NCBI RefSeq assembly: GCF_036013975.1
Contig: NZ_CP107904.1
Location: forward strand, 5,233,001-5,297,000
From: Kitasatospora sp. NBC_00458
Lineage (GTDB): Bacteria; Actinomycetota; Actinomycetes; Streptomycetales; Streptomycetaceae
Length of the DNA stretch: 64,000 nucleotides
Direction of reading: 5' to 3'
Below, in pieces: positions 7,783 through 16,598 of this stretch. The notes under the pieces were generated by a model. It had not been told where the DNA came from and made no database searches. It saw only the letters and a program-made list of their open reading frames with translations. Within the stretch, counting starts at the first letter, position 1; every line of letters starts with the position of its first letter. Made by a program: the position numbers and the translations under genes.

Positions 7783-9270
7783 TCACTCCCGCCCGTACAG
7801 CCAGCCGGCCAGCTTGCCGCCCCTGTCCACGGCCCGGAGCCGCCGCTCCGCCGCCTCGCCGACCTCGTCCGTGGTGACCACCAGCAGCTCGTCCCCGCCG
7901 CGCAGCACCGTCTCCTTGTCCGGCACGAAGCTGCTCCCCTCGCGGACCACCAGGGTCACCGCCGCGCCGGCCGGCAGCCGCAGCTCGCCGACCTCCACGC
8001 CGGACATCCGGGAGTCCGGTGCCAGTGCCACCGACAGCAGGTGGCCGTGCAGCTTCTCCAGCGGCGCCGACTCGATGCCGAGGTCCTGGCCCATCGAGCC
8101 CTCGCCGATCCGCAGCCACTTGGCGACCCAGGGCAGGGTCGGGCCCTGGAGCAGGGTGAACACCACGACCAGGATGAAGACGATGTTGAAGACCTCCTGC
8201 GCCATCGGCGTCCCGGAGACCATCGGGATGGTGGCGAGCACGATCGGCACCGCCCCGCGCAGGCCGGCCCAGCTCAGCAGGGCCTGTTCGCGGACGGGCA
8301 GTCGGAACGGCGTGAGGGTGAACACCACCGAGAGCGGCCGGGCCACGAAGACCAGCACCGCGCCGATCACCAGTGCGGGCACCACCGCCGAGCCCATCGT
8401 CTCGGGGGTGCAGAGCAGGCCGAGCAGGACGAACATGCCGATCTGCCCGATCCAGGCCAGGCCGTCGGCGAAGCCGCGGACGGCGGGTCCGTGCGGCAGT
8501 TTGGCGTTGCCCAGGATGACGGCGCTGACGTAGACGGCGAGGAAGCCGGAGCCGTGCAGCAGCGCGCCGCCGGCGTAGGCGAGCACGGTGAGCGCCATGA
8601 CGGCGATCGGGTAGAGGCCGGAGGACGGCAGGGCGACGTGCTTGATGCCGTACGCGCCGATCTTCCCGACCGCGAGGCCGACCGCGAGGCCGATCGCGAG
8701 CTCGGCGAGGATGGTGCCGACCAGCACGTACCAGGAGTCCAGCTCCCCGGTGGTGGCGAAGGCGACGACCAGGATGACCACGGGCGCGTCGTTGAACCCG
8801 GACTCGGCCTCCAGCAGGCCGGTCAGCCGTTGCGGCAGCGGGACCATCCGCAGGACGGAGAAGACGGCCGCGGCGTCGGTGGAGGAGACGATCGCGCCGA
8901 GCAGCAGCGAGGTCCGCCAGTCGAGGCCGACCAGCCAGTGCGCGCCCGCGGCGGTGACGAAGACGCTGACGCCGACGCCGACGGTGGCGAGGACGGTGGC
9001 GGCCGGCATCACGGGCCTGACCTCGCGCCAGTTGGTCTTGAGTCCGCCCTCGGCCAGGATCACCACCAGGGCGGCGTAGCCGAGCACCTGGGTGAGCTCG
9101 GCGTTGTTGAAGGTGATGCCCAGGCCGTTCTGGCCGAGCGCCACGCCGATGCCGAGGTAGATCAGCAGGCTGGGGAGCCCTGATTTGGTCGAGATGCGCA
9201 CGGCGGCCACCGCGACCAGCAGGATCACGGAGAATTCGAGGAGCAGCTGGTTCAGGTGGTCGACGTTCAC
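7783..9270 (-). CDS. Potassium/proton antiporter, CPA1/NhaP2-like, with C-terminal RCK_C domain
   Basis: A 495-residue monovalent cation:proton antiporter. Residues from about 5 to 380 form the Na+/H+ exchanger membrane domain with some 12-13 helices; the core has SSTDAAAVFSVL and ESGFNDAPVVI, matching the conserved Asp-containing transport motifs of the CPA family. SWAGLRGAVPIVLATIPM is the conserved helix of NhaP-type exchangers. The C-terminal 90 residues (from SAPLEKLHGHL to LLVVTTDEVGEAAERR) are a soluble TrkA-C/RCK_C-type ligand domain, typical of the K+/H+ NhaP2 subgroup. The GTG at 9270 gives a start matching the family and has GAGGTG upstream; the longer ATG frame adds a Pro-rich leader. 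Expected role: K+ or Na+ efflux and pH homeostasis. Confidence 0.87.
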   Translation of the reverse strand: MNVDHLNQLLLEFSVILLVAVAAVRISTKSGLPSLLIYLGIGVALGQNGLGITFNNAELTQVLGYAALVVILAEGGLKTNWREVRPVMPAATVLATVGVGVSVFVTAAGAHWLVGLDWRTSLLLGAIVSSTDAAAVFSVLRMVPLPQRLTGLLEAESGFNDAPVVILVVAFATTGELDSWYVLVGTILAELAIGLAVGLAVGKIGAYGIKHVALPSSGLYPIAVMALTVLAYAGGALLHGSGFLAVYVSAVILGNAKLPHGPAVRGFADGLAWIGQIGMFVLLGLLCTPETMGSAVVPALVIGAVLVFVARPLSVVFTLTPFRLPVREQALLSWAGLRGAVPIVLATIPMVSGTPMAQEVFNIVFILVVVFTLLQGPTLPWVAKWLRIGEGSMGQDLGIESAPLEKLHGHLLSVALAPDSRMSGVEVGELRLPAGAAVTLVVREGSSFVPDKETVLRGGDELLVVTTDEVGEAAERRLRAVDRGGKLAGWLYGRE

Positions 9271-9584
9271 GCAGGGGCACCTCGGGCTGGCAGCGGGCGG
9301 GCGGGGTGTCTGGTGGCGGTGAGGCCGGGGGCGCTCGATCGGCGGGGGCGGGGTGGGCACCCCGATTACTCCCCTTGCGGATCGTTACGCAGTCTAACAT
9401 TTTGCCATATCTTTAGGTTTCCCCGTCACATCGCCCGTCACCTCCGGGTCTGACCTCGCCCGATCCCACCGTGAGCGTCCCCCGTGCACGCCCGCCAGCC
9501 GAGTCGGCCTAATGTGGTGCCCTGTCACGGCCCCGTGCTCTTGACATGTCCGCCCGCCCCCCAGTGAGGACCGCAAGGACCCAG
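9271..9584. promoter_or_regulatory. Divergent promoter region, antiporter / penicillin acylase
   Basis: 314 bases between divergent starts. The centre (9385-9430) is unusually AT-rich for this window (AACATTTTGCCATATCTTTA), the kind of patch expected at promoters. I cannot assign the -35/-10 pairs. No gene is seen. Confidence 0.4.
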
Positions 9585-12302
9585 ATGCCCCGCTCGAAGA
9601 AGTTCCGGCGCGCCCGTCTGATCGTGATCGTGCTGGTCGTGCTGCTGGTGGCCGGCGCCGGCTACGGCGGCTACCGGGGGGTGGCCGCGGTCCGCGCGTC
9701 CTTCCCGGAGGTCGACGGCAGCGTCAAGGTGGCGGGCCTGAGCGCGCCGGTCGACGTCAAGCGGGACGCCAACGGCATCCCCCAGCTCTACGCGGACACC
9801 CCCGAGGACCTCTTCCGGGCCCAGGGCTACGTCCAGGCCCAGGACCGCTTCTGGGAGATGGACGTCCGGCGGCACATCACCGCGGGCCGGCTGTCCGAGA
9901 TGTTCGGCGACGGCCAGGTCGAGACCGACTCCTTCATCCGCACCATGGGCTGGCGCCAGGTGGCCCAGAAGGAGTTCGACAGCCAGCTGTCGGCCGACAC
10001 CAAGAAGAACCTGCAGGCCTACGCGGACGGCGTCAACGCCTGGCTCGCCGAGCACCCGGGCGGGGCGAGCGCCTCCCTGGAGTACAGCCTGCTCGGCGTC
10101 GTCAACGGCGACTACAAGCCCGAGCAGTGGACCCCGGTCGACTCGGTGGCCTGGCTCAAGGCCATGGCCTGGGACCTCTCCGGGAACCTCCAGGAGGAGA
10201 TCGACCGCTCGCTGCTGGCCCAGGACTACAGCCCGGAGAAGATCGCCGAGCTGTACCCGGACTACCCGTACGCCCGCAACGGCACGATCGTGAAGACCGG
10301 CACCGTCAGCGGCGACAGCTACCGGCCGGCCGACGGCCCCGCCCCGGCCCCCGGCGCCACCGGCACCACGGCCCAGGGCGCGGCCGCCACCAAGGCGCTG
10401 CTCAAGGGCGTCACGGACCGGATCGACGGGCTGCCCGAGATGGTCGGCCGCAACGGCCAGGGCATCGGCTCCAACTCCTGGGTGGTCGACGGCAACCACA
10501 CCACCACCGGCAAGCCGCTGCTGGCCAACGACCCGCACCTCGGTCCCGGCCTGCCCTCGGTCTGGTACCAGATGGGCCTGCACTGCCGGACCGCCTCGCC
10601 CGCCTGCCAGTACGACGTCTCCGGCTTCACCTTCGCGGGCATGCCCGGCGTGGTGATCGGCCACAACAAGGACATCGCCTGGGGCCTCACCAACCTCGGC
10701 GCCGACGTCACCGACCTCTTCCTGGAGAAGGTGACCGGCCCGGAGACCTACCTGGTGGACGGCAAGGAGGAGAAGTTCGAGCTCCGCAAGGAGACCATCA
10801 AGGTCGCCAGCGGCGAGGACCGCACCATCACCGTCCGCACCACGAGGACCGGCGCCCCGCTGATCTCCGACCCGAGCACCGAGCAGCAGAACGTCGGAAA
10901 GTACGCGCCGAACGGCGGCTCCGCCCCGGACCGCGGCACCACCGGCTACGGCGTGGCGCTGCAGTGGGCCGCGCTCGTCCCCGGCAGGACCATGGACGCC
11001 GTGTTCGCGCTCGACCGGGCGAAGAACTGGGACGAGTTCCGCGCCGCCGCCAAGGACTTCGCCGTCCCGGCCCAGAACCTGATCTACGCCGACGCCAAGA
11101 ACATCGGCTACCAGGCCCCCGGGTACATCCCGGTCCGCGGCAACGGCGACGGCCGCAACCCCGCGCCGGGCTGGGACTCCTCCTACCAGTGGAAGAAGGA
11201 CCCGGTCCCGTTCAACGCCCTGCCGTACAGCCTCAACCCCTCCGCCGGCTACATCGTCACCGCCAACCAGGCCGTGGTCGACCCGTCGTACAAGTACCTG
11301 CTGACCAAGGACTGGGAGTACGGCACCCGGGCCAAGGAGATCACCGAGCAGATCGACGCCAGGCTCAAGAACAACGGCAAGATCTCGCCGGACGACATGC
11401 AGGAGATGCAGCTCGACAACACCAGCATCCTCGCGAAGACGCTGGTCCCGATGCTGCTCAAGGTGCAGGTCGACGACTCCTACGTGCGCGAGGCGCAGGA
11501 CCTGCTGAAGGACTGGAACTACCACCAGGACGCCGACTCGGCCGCCGCCGCCTACTACAACGGCGTCTGGCGCCAGCTGCTCACCCTCGCCTTCGGCCAG
11601 AAGTTCCCGGCCGACCTGCGGGCGGAGGACAACTGCCTGCTGGTCCGCCAGCAGGCCGACCCGACCAAGCCGGACAGCAAGTCCACCATCGTCACCGAGT
11701 GCGGCACCCGCGACCCGGGCAAGGCCCAGCCGGACGGCGGCGACCGCTGGACCGAGGTGGTCCGGCAGCAGCTGGAGAAGCCCGACAGCAGCTGGTGGAC
11801 GTACATCGACTCCCAGCACAAGGAGCAGAAGGGCCTGGACAACCTCCTCCGCGAGGCGATGAAGAACGCCCGCCAGGAGCTCACCGCCCTGCTCACCAAG
11901 GACATCTCCACCTGGAGCTGGGGCCGTCTGCACAAGCTGGAGCTGCGCGAGCGCACGCTCGGCACCGACGACTCCTCGATCGCCTCCGGCGCCGTCCACA
12001 AGCTGCTCAACCGCGGCCCGTACCGGCTCTCCGGCGGTTCGGCGGCGGTCGACGCGGCGGGTTGGAACGCGGCCGCCGGCTACCAGGTCGACTGGGTCCC
12101 GTCGATGCGGATGGTGATCGACCTGAGCGACCTCGACGCCTCCCGCTGGATCAACGTCGGCGGCGCCTCGGGGCACGCCTTCCACCCCAACTACAACGAC
12201 CAGACCGACCTCTGGCTCAAGGGCAAGCTGCTGACCTGGTCCTTCTCGCCTGACGCGGTCGAGAAGTCGGCCAAGCACAAGCTGACGCTGACCAACGGCT
12301 GA
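9585..12302 (+). CDS. Penicillin acylase family protein (N-terminal-nucleophile hydrolase)
   Basis: A 905-residue secreted or membrane-anchored Ntn-hydrolase. An N-terminal basic stretch and hydrophobic helix (ARLIVIVLVVLLVAGAGYGG) act as signal or anchor. The alpha-subunit part follows (VDVKRDANGIPQLYADT, AQGYVQAQDRFWEMD, which are family hallmarks). The autocleavage site is QGIG/SNSWVV with the catalytic Ser at residue 296, which becomes the N-terminus of the beta subunit. GKPLLANDPHLG, ANQAVVDPSY and a C-terminal GASGHAFHPNYNDQTDLW complete the fold. Relatives hydrolyse penicillins, acyl-homoserine lactones or acylated lipopeptides; the substrate here is unknown. ATG 9585 is preferred (AAGGA 6 bases upstream); an ATG at 9546 has no ribosome site. 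A shared terminator separates it from the convergent cyclo-ligase. Confidence 0.9.
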   Translation: MPRSKKFRRARLIVIVLVVLLVAGAGYGGYRGVAAVRASFPEVDGSVKVAGLSAPVDVKRDANGIPQLYADTPEDLFRAQGYVQAQDRFWEMDVRRHITAGRLSEMFGDGQVETDSFIRTMGWRQVAQKEFDSQLSADTKKNLQAYADGVNAWLAEHPGGASASLEYSLLGVVNGDYKPEQWTPVDSVAWLKAMAWDLSGNLQEEIDRSLLAQDYSPEKIAELYPDYPYARNGTIVKTGTVSGDSYRPADGPAPAPGATGTTAQGAAATKALLKGVTDRIDGLPEMVGRNGQGIGSNSWVVDGNHTTTGKPLLANDPHLGPGLPSVWYQMGLHCRTASPACQYDVSGFTFAGMPGVVIGHNKDIAWGLTNLGADVTDLFLEKVTGPETYLVDGKEEKFELRKETIKVASGEDRTITVRTTRTGAPLISDPSTEQQNVGKYAPNGGSAPDRGTTGYGVALQWAALVPGRTMDAVFALDRAKNWDEFRAAAKDFAVPAQNLIYADAKNIGYQAPGYIPVRGNGDGRNPAPGWDSSYQWKKDPVPFNALPYSLNPSAGYIVTANQAVVDPSYKYLLTKDWEYGTRAKEITEQIDARLKNNGKISPDDMQEMQLDNTSILAKTLVPMLLKVQVDDSYVREAQDLLKDWNYHQDADSAAAAYYNGVWRQLLTLAFGQKFPADLRAEDNCLLVRQQADPTKPDSKSTIVTECGTRDPGKAQPDGGDRWTEVVRQQLEKPDSSWWTYIDSQHKEQKGLDNLLREAMKNARQELTALLTKDISTWSWGRLHKLELRERTLGTDDSSIASGAVHKLLNRGPYRLSGGSAAVDAAGWNAAAGYQVDWVPSMRMVIDLSDLDASRWINVGGASGHAFHPNYNDQTDLWLKGKLLTWSFSPDAVEKSAKHKLTLTNG

Positions 12303-12354
12303 CGCCCGCCGCCGGCCGGGCCCCGTGGGCACCGACCGGCGCCGGGCTCCCGAG

Positions 12355-12394
12355 ACGGCCCCGCGCCCCCGGACCTCCGGGGGCGCGGGGCCGT
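12355..12394. terminator. Bidirectional hairpin terminator
   Basis: Perfect 18-bp stem (12355-12372 with 12377-12394) and a 4-base ACCT loop, between the convergent penicillin acylase and 5-formyltetrahydrofolate cyclo-ligase genes. Confidence 0.88.
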
Positions 12395-12418
12395 CGCCGT
12401 ACGCCTTGCGGAAGCGGT

Positions 12419-12994
12419 TCACCCCAACCGGTGCGACCCCGACGGGGTCAGCGCGAGGTCCACCGGCCGGTCGTGCGGCTCCGCCGGCACCCGCTCCAGC
12501 AGCTCGTGCTCGTAGAGCAGCACCGCCAGCACCGGCCGCGCCCCGGCCCGCTCCAGCCGGGCCAGCACCCGGTCGTAGGAACCGCCGCCCCGCCCCAGCC
12601 GCAGCCCCCGGCGGTCCACCGCGAGCCCCGGCAGCAGCACCAGCCCCGCCCCCGTCACCGCCTCGGGCCCGAGCCGCTCGCCGGCCGGCTCCAGCAGCCC
12701 GCGCCCGGCCGGGACCAGCGCCTGCGGGCCCGCGTACTCCGCCCAGTCCAGGTCGTTGTCGGCCAGCAGCACCGGGAGGAGCACCCGCACCCCGCGCGCC
12801 CGCAGCGCGTCCAGCAGCGGCCGGGTGCCCGGCTCGCCGCCCACCGACACGTACGCGGCCACCGTGGCGCCCGGCCCGGCCAGCTCCCCGGCGTGCCCGG
12901 CCAGGGCGCCGGCGGCCCGCTCCCGGTCCTCGGCCGACAGCGCCCGGCGCTCGGACAGCAGCCGTGTCCTCAGCGCGCCCTTCTCGTTGTGCAT
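12419..12994 (-). CDS. 5-formyltetrahydrofolate cyclo-ligase (MTHFS)
   Basis: A 191-residue enzyme that converts 5-formyl-THF to 5,10-methenyl-THF using ATP, recycling folinic acid in the cytoplasm. It opens with KGALRTRLLSERRALS, the basic helix typical of the family, continues with VAAYVSVGGEPGTRPLLDAL and VRVLLPVLLADNDLDW, and carries the nucleotide-binding signature LGRGGGSYDRVLARL near residue 150 (family form GxGGGYYDR). The ATG at 12994 has GGTGGAG six bases upstream; upstream in-frame codons read as Arg/Ser-rich non-coding sequence. It diverges from the GGDEF gene, with about 105 bases between starts. Confidence 0.92.
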   Translation of the reverse strand: MHNEKGALRTRLLSERRALSAEDRERAAGALAGHAGELAGPGATVAAYVSVGGEPGTRPLLDALRARGVRVLLPVLLADNDLDWAEYAGPQALVPAGRGLLEPAGERLGPEAVTGAGLVLLPGLAVDRRGLRLGRGGGSYDRVLARLERAGARPVLAVLLYEHELLERVPAEPHDRPVDLALTPSGSHRLG

Positions 12995-13100
12995 GGGATG
13001 CTCCACCGCTCCTCCACTGCTCCGACCATCGCTCCGGCCCGGGCGGCGACCCGGCCCCGGGCCCGTGACGGTCAGAGCCTGACACGCGGAAGGCGCCCCG

Positions 13101-14123
13101 ATGTCCACCCCTCTGCTGGTCCAGGCCCTGGCCGTGCTGAGCGCCCCGGCGCTGGCCGGCGCCGCCGTGCTCGGCGTCCGGCTGCGGCGCGGCGCGTCCC
13201 GCGCGGCCGACCGCGAGGCCGGGCTGCGCGAGCGGATCACCGGACTGGAGGACCGCTGCGCCGAGCTGGAGCGCACCGCCTCCTGCGACCCGGTGACCGG
13301 CGTCTGGAACTACCGGCACCTCCAGCTCACCCTCGACCGGGAGATCGACCGGTCCCGCCGGGCCGGGCAGCACGGGCAGCAGGACGGCCCCCGCCCGCTG
13401 GCGGTCCTGCTGCTGGAGATCGCCGGCTTCGACGCGGTGGTCGCCGAGCACGGCCGGGCCCGCGCCGGGACGGTGCTGCGCGACCTCGCGCAGCGGCTCG
13501 GCATGGAGATCCGCCGCTCCGACACCCTGGGCCGGTACAGCGGCGAGGAGTTCCTGGTGGTCCTGCCGGACACCGGCGCCGAGGGCGCGGCCCAGGTCGC
13601 CGACCGGCTGGTCTGGTCGGTCCGCCGCCACCTGCTGCTGGACTGGTCCTCGGGCAGCCGGGAGGGCCGCCGCCCGCAGGGCAACGGGCTCACCGCCGCG
13701 GTGGGCCTGGCCGTGCTGCCCGGGGACGGCGTCCACGCGGCCGTCCTGCTCCGGGCCGCGGACCGGGCGCTGGCCGCCGCCCGCGGGGCCGGGGGCGACT
13801 GCTGGCGCGGCACCGCGGCCCGGGCCGGCACCGCCGATCCGGCCGATCCGGCCGACACCGCGGCCGACGTCCCGGCCGGGGACGGCACCGGGGTTCCGCC
13901 CGTCTCCCCGGCGGTATCCCCAGGTGTCTTCTCGTGTGCGGACGGTGTCCTCGCAGCCGAACGTAACCGTTCGGAAAAGCCGGGTAGTCTGTCGCCCTGT
14001 GCCGGAGGGGACCCCCTCGCCCCAGCCGTCACGTCCCCTTTGCCTGCCATAGCGGCCGGGTCAGGCGACGTGCTTTCCCAGCACCGCTCAACTGCGCCCG
14101 GCCAGGCGAAACACGTGCCTTAG
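13101..14123 (+). CDS. GGDEF domain protein (possible diguanylate cyclase) with long disordered tail
   Basis: A 340-residue protein: a short N-terminal hydrophobic segment (LLVQALAVLSAPALAGAAVL), a basic/coiled stretch (REAGLRERITGLEDRCAELE), then a GGDEF domain from about residue 55 to 235 (SCDPVTGVWNYRHLQ, VLLLEIAGFDAVVAEHG, RYSGEEFLVVLPDTG). The signature loop is SGEEF rather than GG(D/E)EF, so the first Gly is Ser; activity is uncertain. No RxxD inhibitory site is evident ahead of the loop. From about 240 the sequence is Ala/Pro/Ser-rich without a domain. The last 150 bases overlap the promoter-like region of galU, including a CCGAACG/CGTTCGG palindrome at 13957-13974. Known role of the family: c-di-GMP synthesis, which controls development in Streptomyces. 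Confidence 0.8.
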   Translation: MSTPLLVQALAVLSAPALAGAAVLGVRLRRGASRAADREAGLRERITGLEDRCAELERTASCDPVTGVWNYRHLQLTLDREIDRSRRAGQHGQQDGPRPLAVLLLEIAGFDAVVAEHGRARAGTVLRDLAQRLGMEIRRSDTLGRYSGEEFLVVLPDTGAEGAAQVADRLVWSVRRHLLLDWSSGSREGRRPQGNGLTAAVGLAVLPGDGVHAAVLLRAADRALAAARGAGGDCWRGTAARAGTADPADPADTAADVPAGDGTGVPPVSPAVSPGVFSCADGVLAAERNRSEKPGSLSPCAGGDPLAPAVTSPLPAIAAGSGDVLSQHRSTAPGQAKHVP

Positions 14124-14135
14124 TAAGGTAAACGC

Positions 14136-15056
14136 ATGACGACGACGAACTCCCGAATCCCGGTAACCAAGGCCGTGGTCCCCGCGGCCGGACTGGGCAC
14201 CCGCTTCCTGCCGGCCACCAAGGCCACTCCGAAGGAGATGCTGCCCGTCGTCGACAAGCCGGCGATCCAGTACGTCGTCGAGGAGGCAGCCGCCGCCGGG
14301 CTGTCCGACATACTGATGGTCACCGGCCGTAACAAGCGCGCGCTGGAGGACCACTTCGACCGCGCCTACGAGCTGGAGGAGCTGCTCGCCCGGAAGGGCG
14401 ACGAGGACCGCCTCCGCCGGGTCCGCGAGTCCGTCGAGCTCGCCAACATGCACTACGTCCGCCAGGGCGACCCGAAGGGCCTCGGCCACGCCGTCTCGGT
14501 CGCCGAGCAGCACGTCGCCGGCCAGCCGTTCGCCGTCCTCCTGGGCGACGACCTGATCGACCCGCGCGACCCGCTGCTGTCCCGCATGATCGAGGTCCAG
14601 CAGGAGCTCGGCGGCTCGGTCGTCGCGCTCATGGAGGTCGACGCCTCCCAGATCCACCTGTACGGCTGCGCCGCCGTCAAGCCGAACGGCTTCGGCGAGG
14701 ACGTCTTCCAGGTGACCGACCTGGTCGAGAAGCCGGACACCGCCGACGCCCCGTCGAACTACGCGGTCATCGGCCGGTACGTCCTCGACCCCTCGGTCTT
14801 CGACGTGCTGCGCGAGACCCAGCCGGGCCGCGGCGGCGAGATCCAGCTCACCGACGCCCTGCGCGAGCTCACCACCCGTGACGCCTCGACCGGCGGCCAG
14901 GTGCACGGCGTGCTCTTCAAGGGCCGCCGCTACGACACCGGCGACCGCGCCGACTACCTGCGCGCCATCGTCCGACTGGCCTCCGAGCGCGAGGACCTGG
15001 GCCCGGGCTTCCGCAGCTGGCTGCGCGAGTTCGTCGCCTCCGAGCTGCAGGACTGA
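14136..15056 (+). CDS. galU: UTP-glucose-1-phosphate uridylyltransferase GalU
   Basis: A 306-residue cytoplasmic nucleotidyltransferase making UDP-glucose from UTP and glucose-1-phosphate. The signature VVPAAGLGTRFLPATKATPKE is the nucleotide-binding loop; QYVVEEAAAAGLSDILMVTGR, GLGHAVSVAEQ, LLGDDLID (metal-binding DD) and GGEIQLTDAL (the EIQLTDA hallmark of GalU) follow in order. Length matches the family. The ATG at 14136 has either a short SD (AAGG at 14125) or, equally, TAAGGT at 14124-14129 acting as a -10 six bases before the ATG, which would make the message leaderless. It heads the gene set galU, moeA/glp, moaC, mog, acetyltransferase, sepX. Confidence 0.96.
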   Translation: MTTTNSRIPVTKAVVPAAGLGTRFLPATKATPKEMLPVVDKPAIQYVVEEAAAAGLSDILMVTGRNKRALEDHFDRAYELEELLARKGDEDRLRRVRESVELANMHYVRQGDPKGLGHAVSVAEQHVAGQPFAVLLGDDLIDPRDPLLSRMIEVQQELGGSVVALMEVDASQIHLYGCAAVKPNGFGEDVFQVTDLVEKPDTADAPSNYAVIGRYVLDPSVFDVLRETQPGRGGEIQLTDALRELTTRDASTGGQVHGVLFKGRRYDTGDRADYLRAIVRLASEREDLGPGFRSWLREFVASELQD

Positions 15057-15082
15057 CACACCGACCGAGAGCGAGTGCGCCG

Positions 15083-16447
15083 ATGACCGGGTCCACGGAG
15101 AGCAGTACCACCCCCGCAGCCTGCTGCGACGGCTCCGCGGACCCGGTACCGGCCGCCCGCCCGGCCGCCGGACCGGCGGACCCCGCCGGTCTCTGGACGG
15201 TCGACGAGCACCTCGCCGACGTGCTGGCCGCCGTCGGCCCGCTGCCCGCCATCGAGCTCCAGCTGCTCGACGCGCAGGGCTGCCGACTGGCCGAGGACGT
15301 GCTCGCCGAGGGCGACCTGCCGTCCTTCGACAACAGCTCGATGGACGGCTACGCCCTCCGCACCGCCGACACCGCCGGCGCCACCGGCGAGTACCCCTCG
15401 GTGCTCGCCGTGGTCGGTGACATCGCCGCCGGAGCGGACGAGCTCCCCGTCGTCGGCCCCGGCCAGGCCGCCCGGATCATGACCGGCGCCCCCGTCCCGC
15501 CCGGCGCCCAGGCCGTCGCCCCGGTCGAGTGGACCGACGGCGGCTCCGGCACCGGCCTCGCCGCCGACGCGATGACCGCGCCGGTGGAGGACGAGGAGGT
15601 CCGGGTGCTGCGCCCGGTCGCCGAGGGCGCCCACATCCGCCGCCGCGGCAGCGACGTCGCCGCCGGCACCCGGGTGCTGACCGCGGGCACCCGCCTCGGC
15701 CCCACCCAGCTCGGCCTGCTCGCCGCCGTCGGCCGGCCCACCGTGACCGTCCGCCCGCGCCCCCGGGTCGTGGTGCTCTCCACCGGGAGCGAACTGGTCC
15801 AGCCCGGCGAGCCGGTCGGTCCCGGGCAGATCGGCGACTCCAACAGCTTCACCCTCACCGCCGCCGCCCTCGACGCCGGCGCGATCGCCTACCGGGTCGG
15901 CGGCGTCCCCGACGACGCGGCCCGGCTGCGCGCCGTCCTGGAGGACCAGCTGGGCCGGGCCGACCTGATCGTCACCAGCGGCGGCGTCAGCGTGGGCGCC
16001 TACGACGTGGTCAAGGAGGTCTTCGCCGAGTACGGCGGGGTGGACTTCCGCCGGCTGCGGATGCAGCCCGGCAAGCCGCAGGGCTTCGGCCGGATCGGCC
16101 CCGGCGCCGGGGTGCCGCTGATGGCGCTGCCCGGCAACCCGGTCAGCGCGTACATCTCCTTCGAGCTGTTCGTCCGCCCGGCGATCCGGACCATGCTCGG
16201 CGCCGACGACGTGCACCGCCCGGTGGTCCGGGCCGTCTGCCCGGTGGCGCTGCGCTCGCCCGCCGGACGGCGGCAGTTCCTGCGCGGCCGGTACTCGGCG
16301 GCGGACGGCGTGGTGGAGCCGGTCGGCGGCGCGGGATCGCACCTGGTCGGCGCGCTGGCCCGGGCGGACTGCCTGATCACCGTCCCCGAGGACGTCACCG
16401 AACTGGCCGCGGGCAGCGCGGTGGACGTGGTCCTGCTCGGCGGCTGA
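15083..16447 (+). CDS. moeA: Molybdopterin molybdotransferase MoeA / gephyrin-like protein Glp
   Basis: A 454-residue gephyrin E-domain protein. The MoeA signatures are present: PSFDNSSMDGYALR, ARIMTGAPVPPGAQAV, VVLSTGSELVQPGEP, GDSNSFTLTAAAL, VTSGGVSVGAYDVV and MQPGKPQGFGRI. The first ~30 residues are an Ala/Pro/Asp-rich extension. As MoeA it inserts molybdate into adenylated molybdopterin. In actinobacteria a MoeA-like paralogue placed next to galU, a rimJ-type gene and a membrane-receptor gene is the divisome protein Glp, which binds FtsZ in Corynebacterium; the neighbourhood here (galU directly upstream, acetyltransferase and sepX/glpR downstream) is that arrangement. Sequence alone does not separate the roles and it may serve both. 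The ATG at 15083 is 26 bases after galU. Confidence 0.88.
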   Translation: MTGSTESSTTPAACCDGSADPVPAARPAAGPADPAGLWTVDEHLADVLAAVGPLPAIELQLLDAQGCRLAEDVLAEGDLPSFDNSSMDGYALRTADTAGATGEYPSVLAVVGDIAAGADELPVVGPGQAARIMTGAPVPPGAQAVAPVEWTDGGSGTGLAADAMTAPVEDEEVRVLRPVAEGAHIRRRGSDVAAGTRVLTAGTRLGPTQLGLLAAVGRPTVTVRPRPRVVVLSTGSELVQPGEPVGPGQIGDSNSFTLTAAALDAGAIAYRVGGVPDDAARLRAVLEDQLGRADLIVTSGGVSVGAYDVVKEVFAEYGGVDFRRLRMQPGKPQGFGRIGPGAGVPLMALPGNPVSAYISFELFVRPAIRTMLGADDVHRPVVRAVCPVALRSPAGRRQFLRGRYSAADGVVEPVGGAGSHLVGALARADCLITVPEDVTELAAGSAVDVVLLGG

Positions 16448-16598
16448 ACCCCGGCGCCCGGCGCCCGGAGGCTCCGCGGGGCCCGCCCCGACCCGTGGCG
16501 GGACGGCCCGTCTCATCGGCGCGGCCCGTCCCACGCACCGGCCGGAGCGGGGGGTACGGTAGCGCGGTATTCGACCTGCGCGCCCCCTGGAGCCACCC

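Noticed and set aside
12756..13082. Forward frames antisense to the cyclo-ligase
   Set aside because: Arg/Pro/Ala-rich with no motif; the reverse-strand enzyme explains the DNA.
9525..13736. A 1403-codon reverse frame opposite the penicillin acylase and cyclo-ligase region
   Set aside because: It is antisense to well-supported genes, shows no domain and consists of repeated simple residues, an expected by-product of GC-rich coding DNA.
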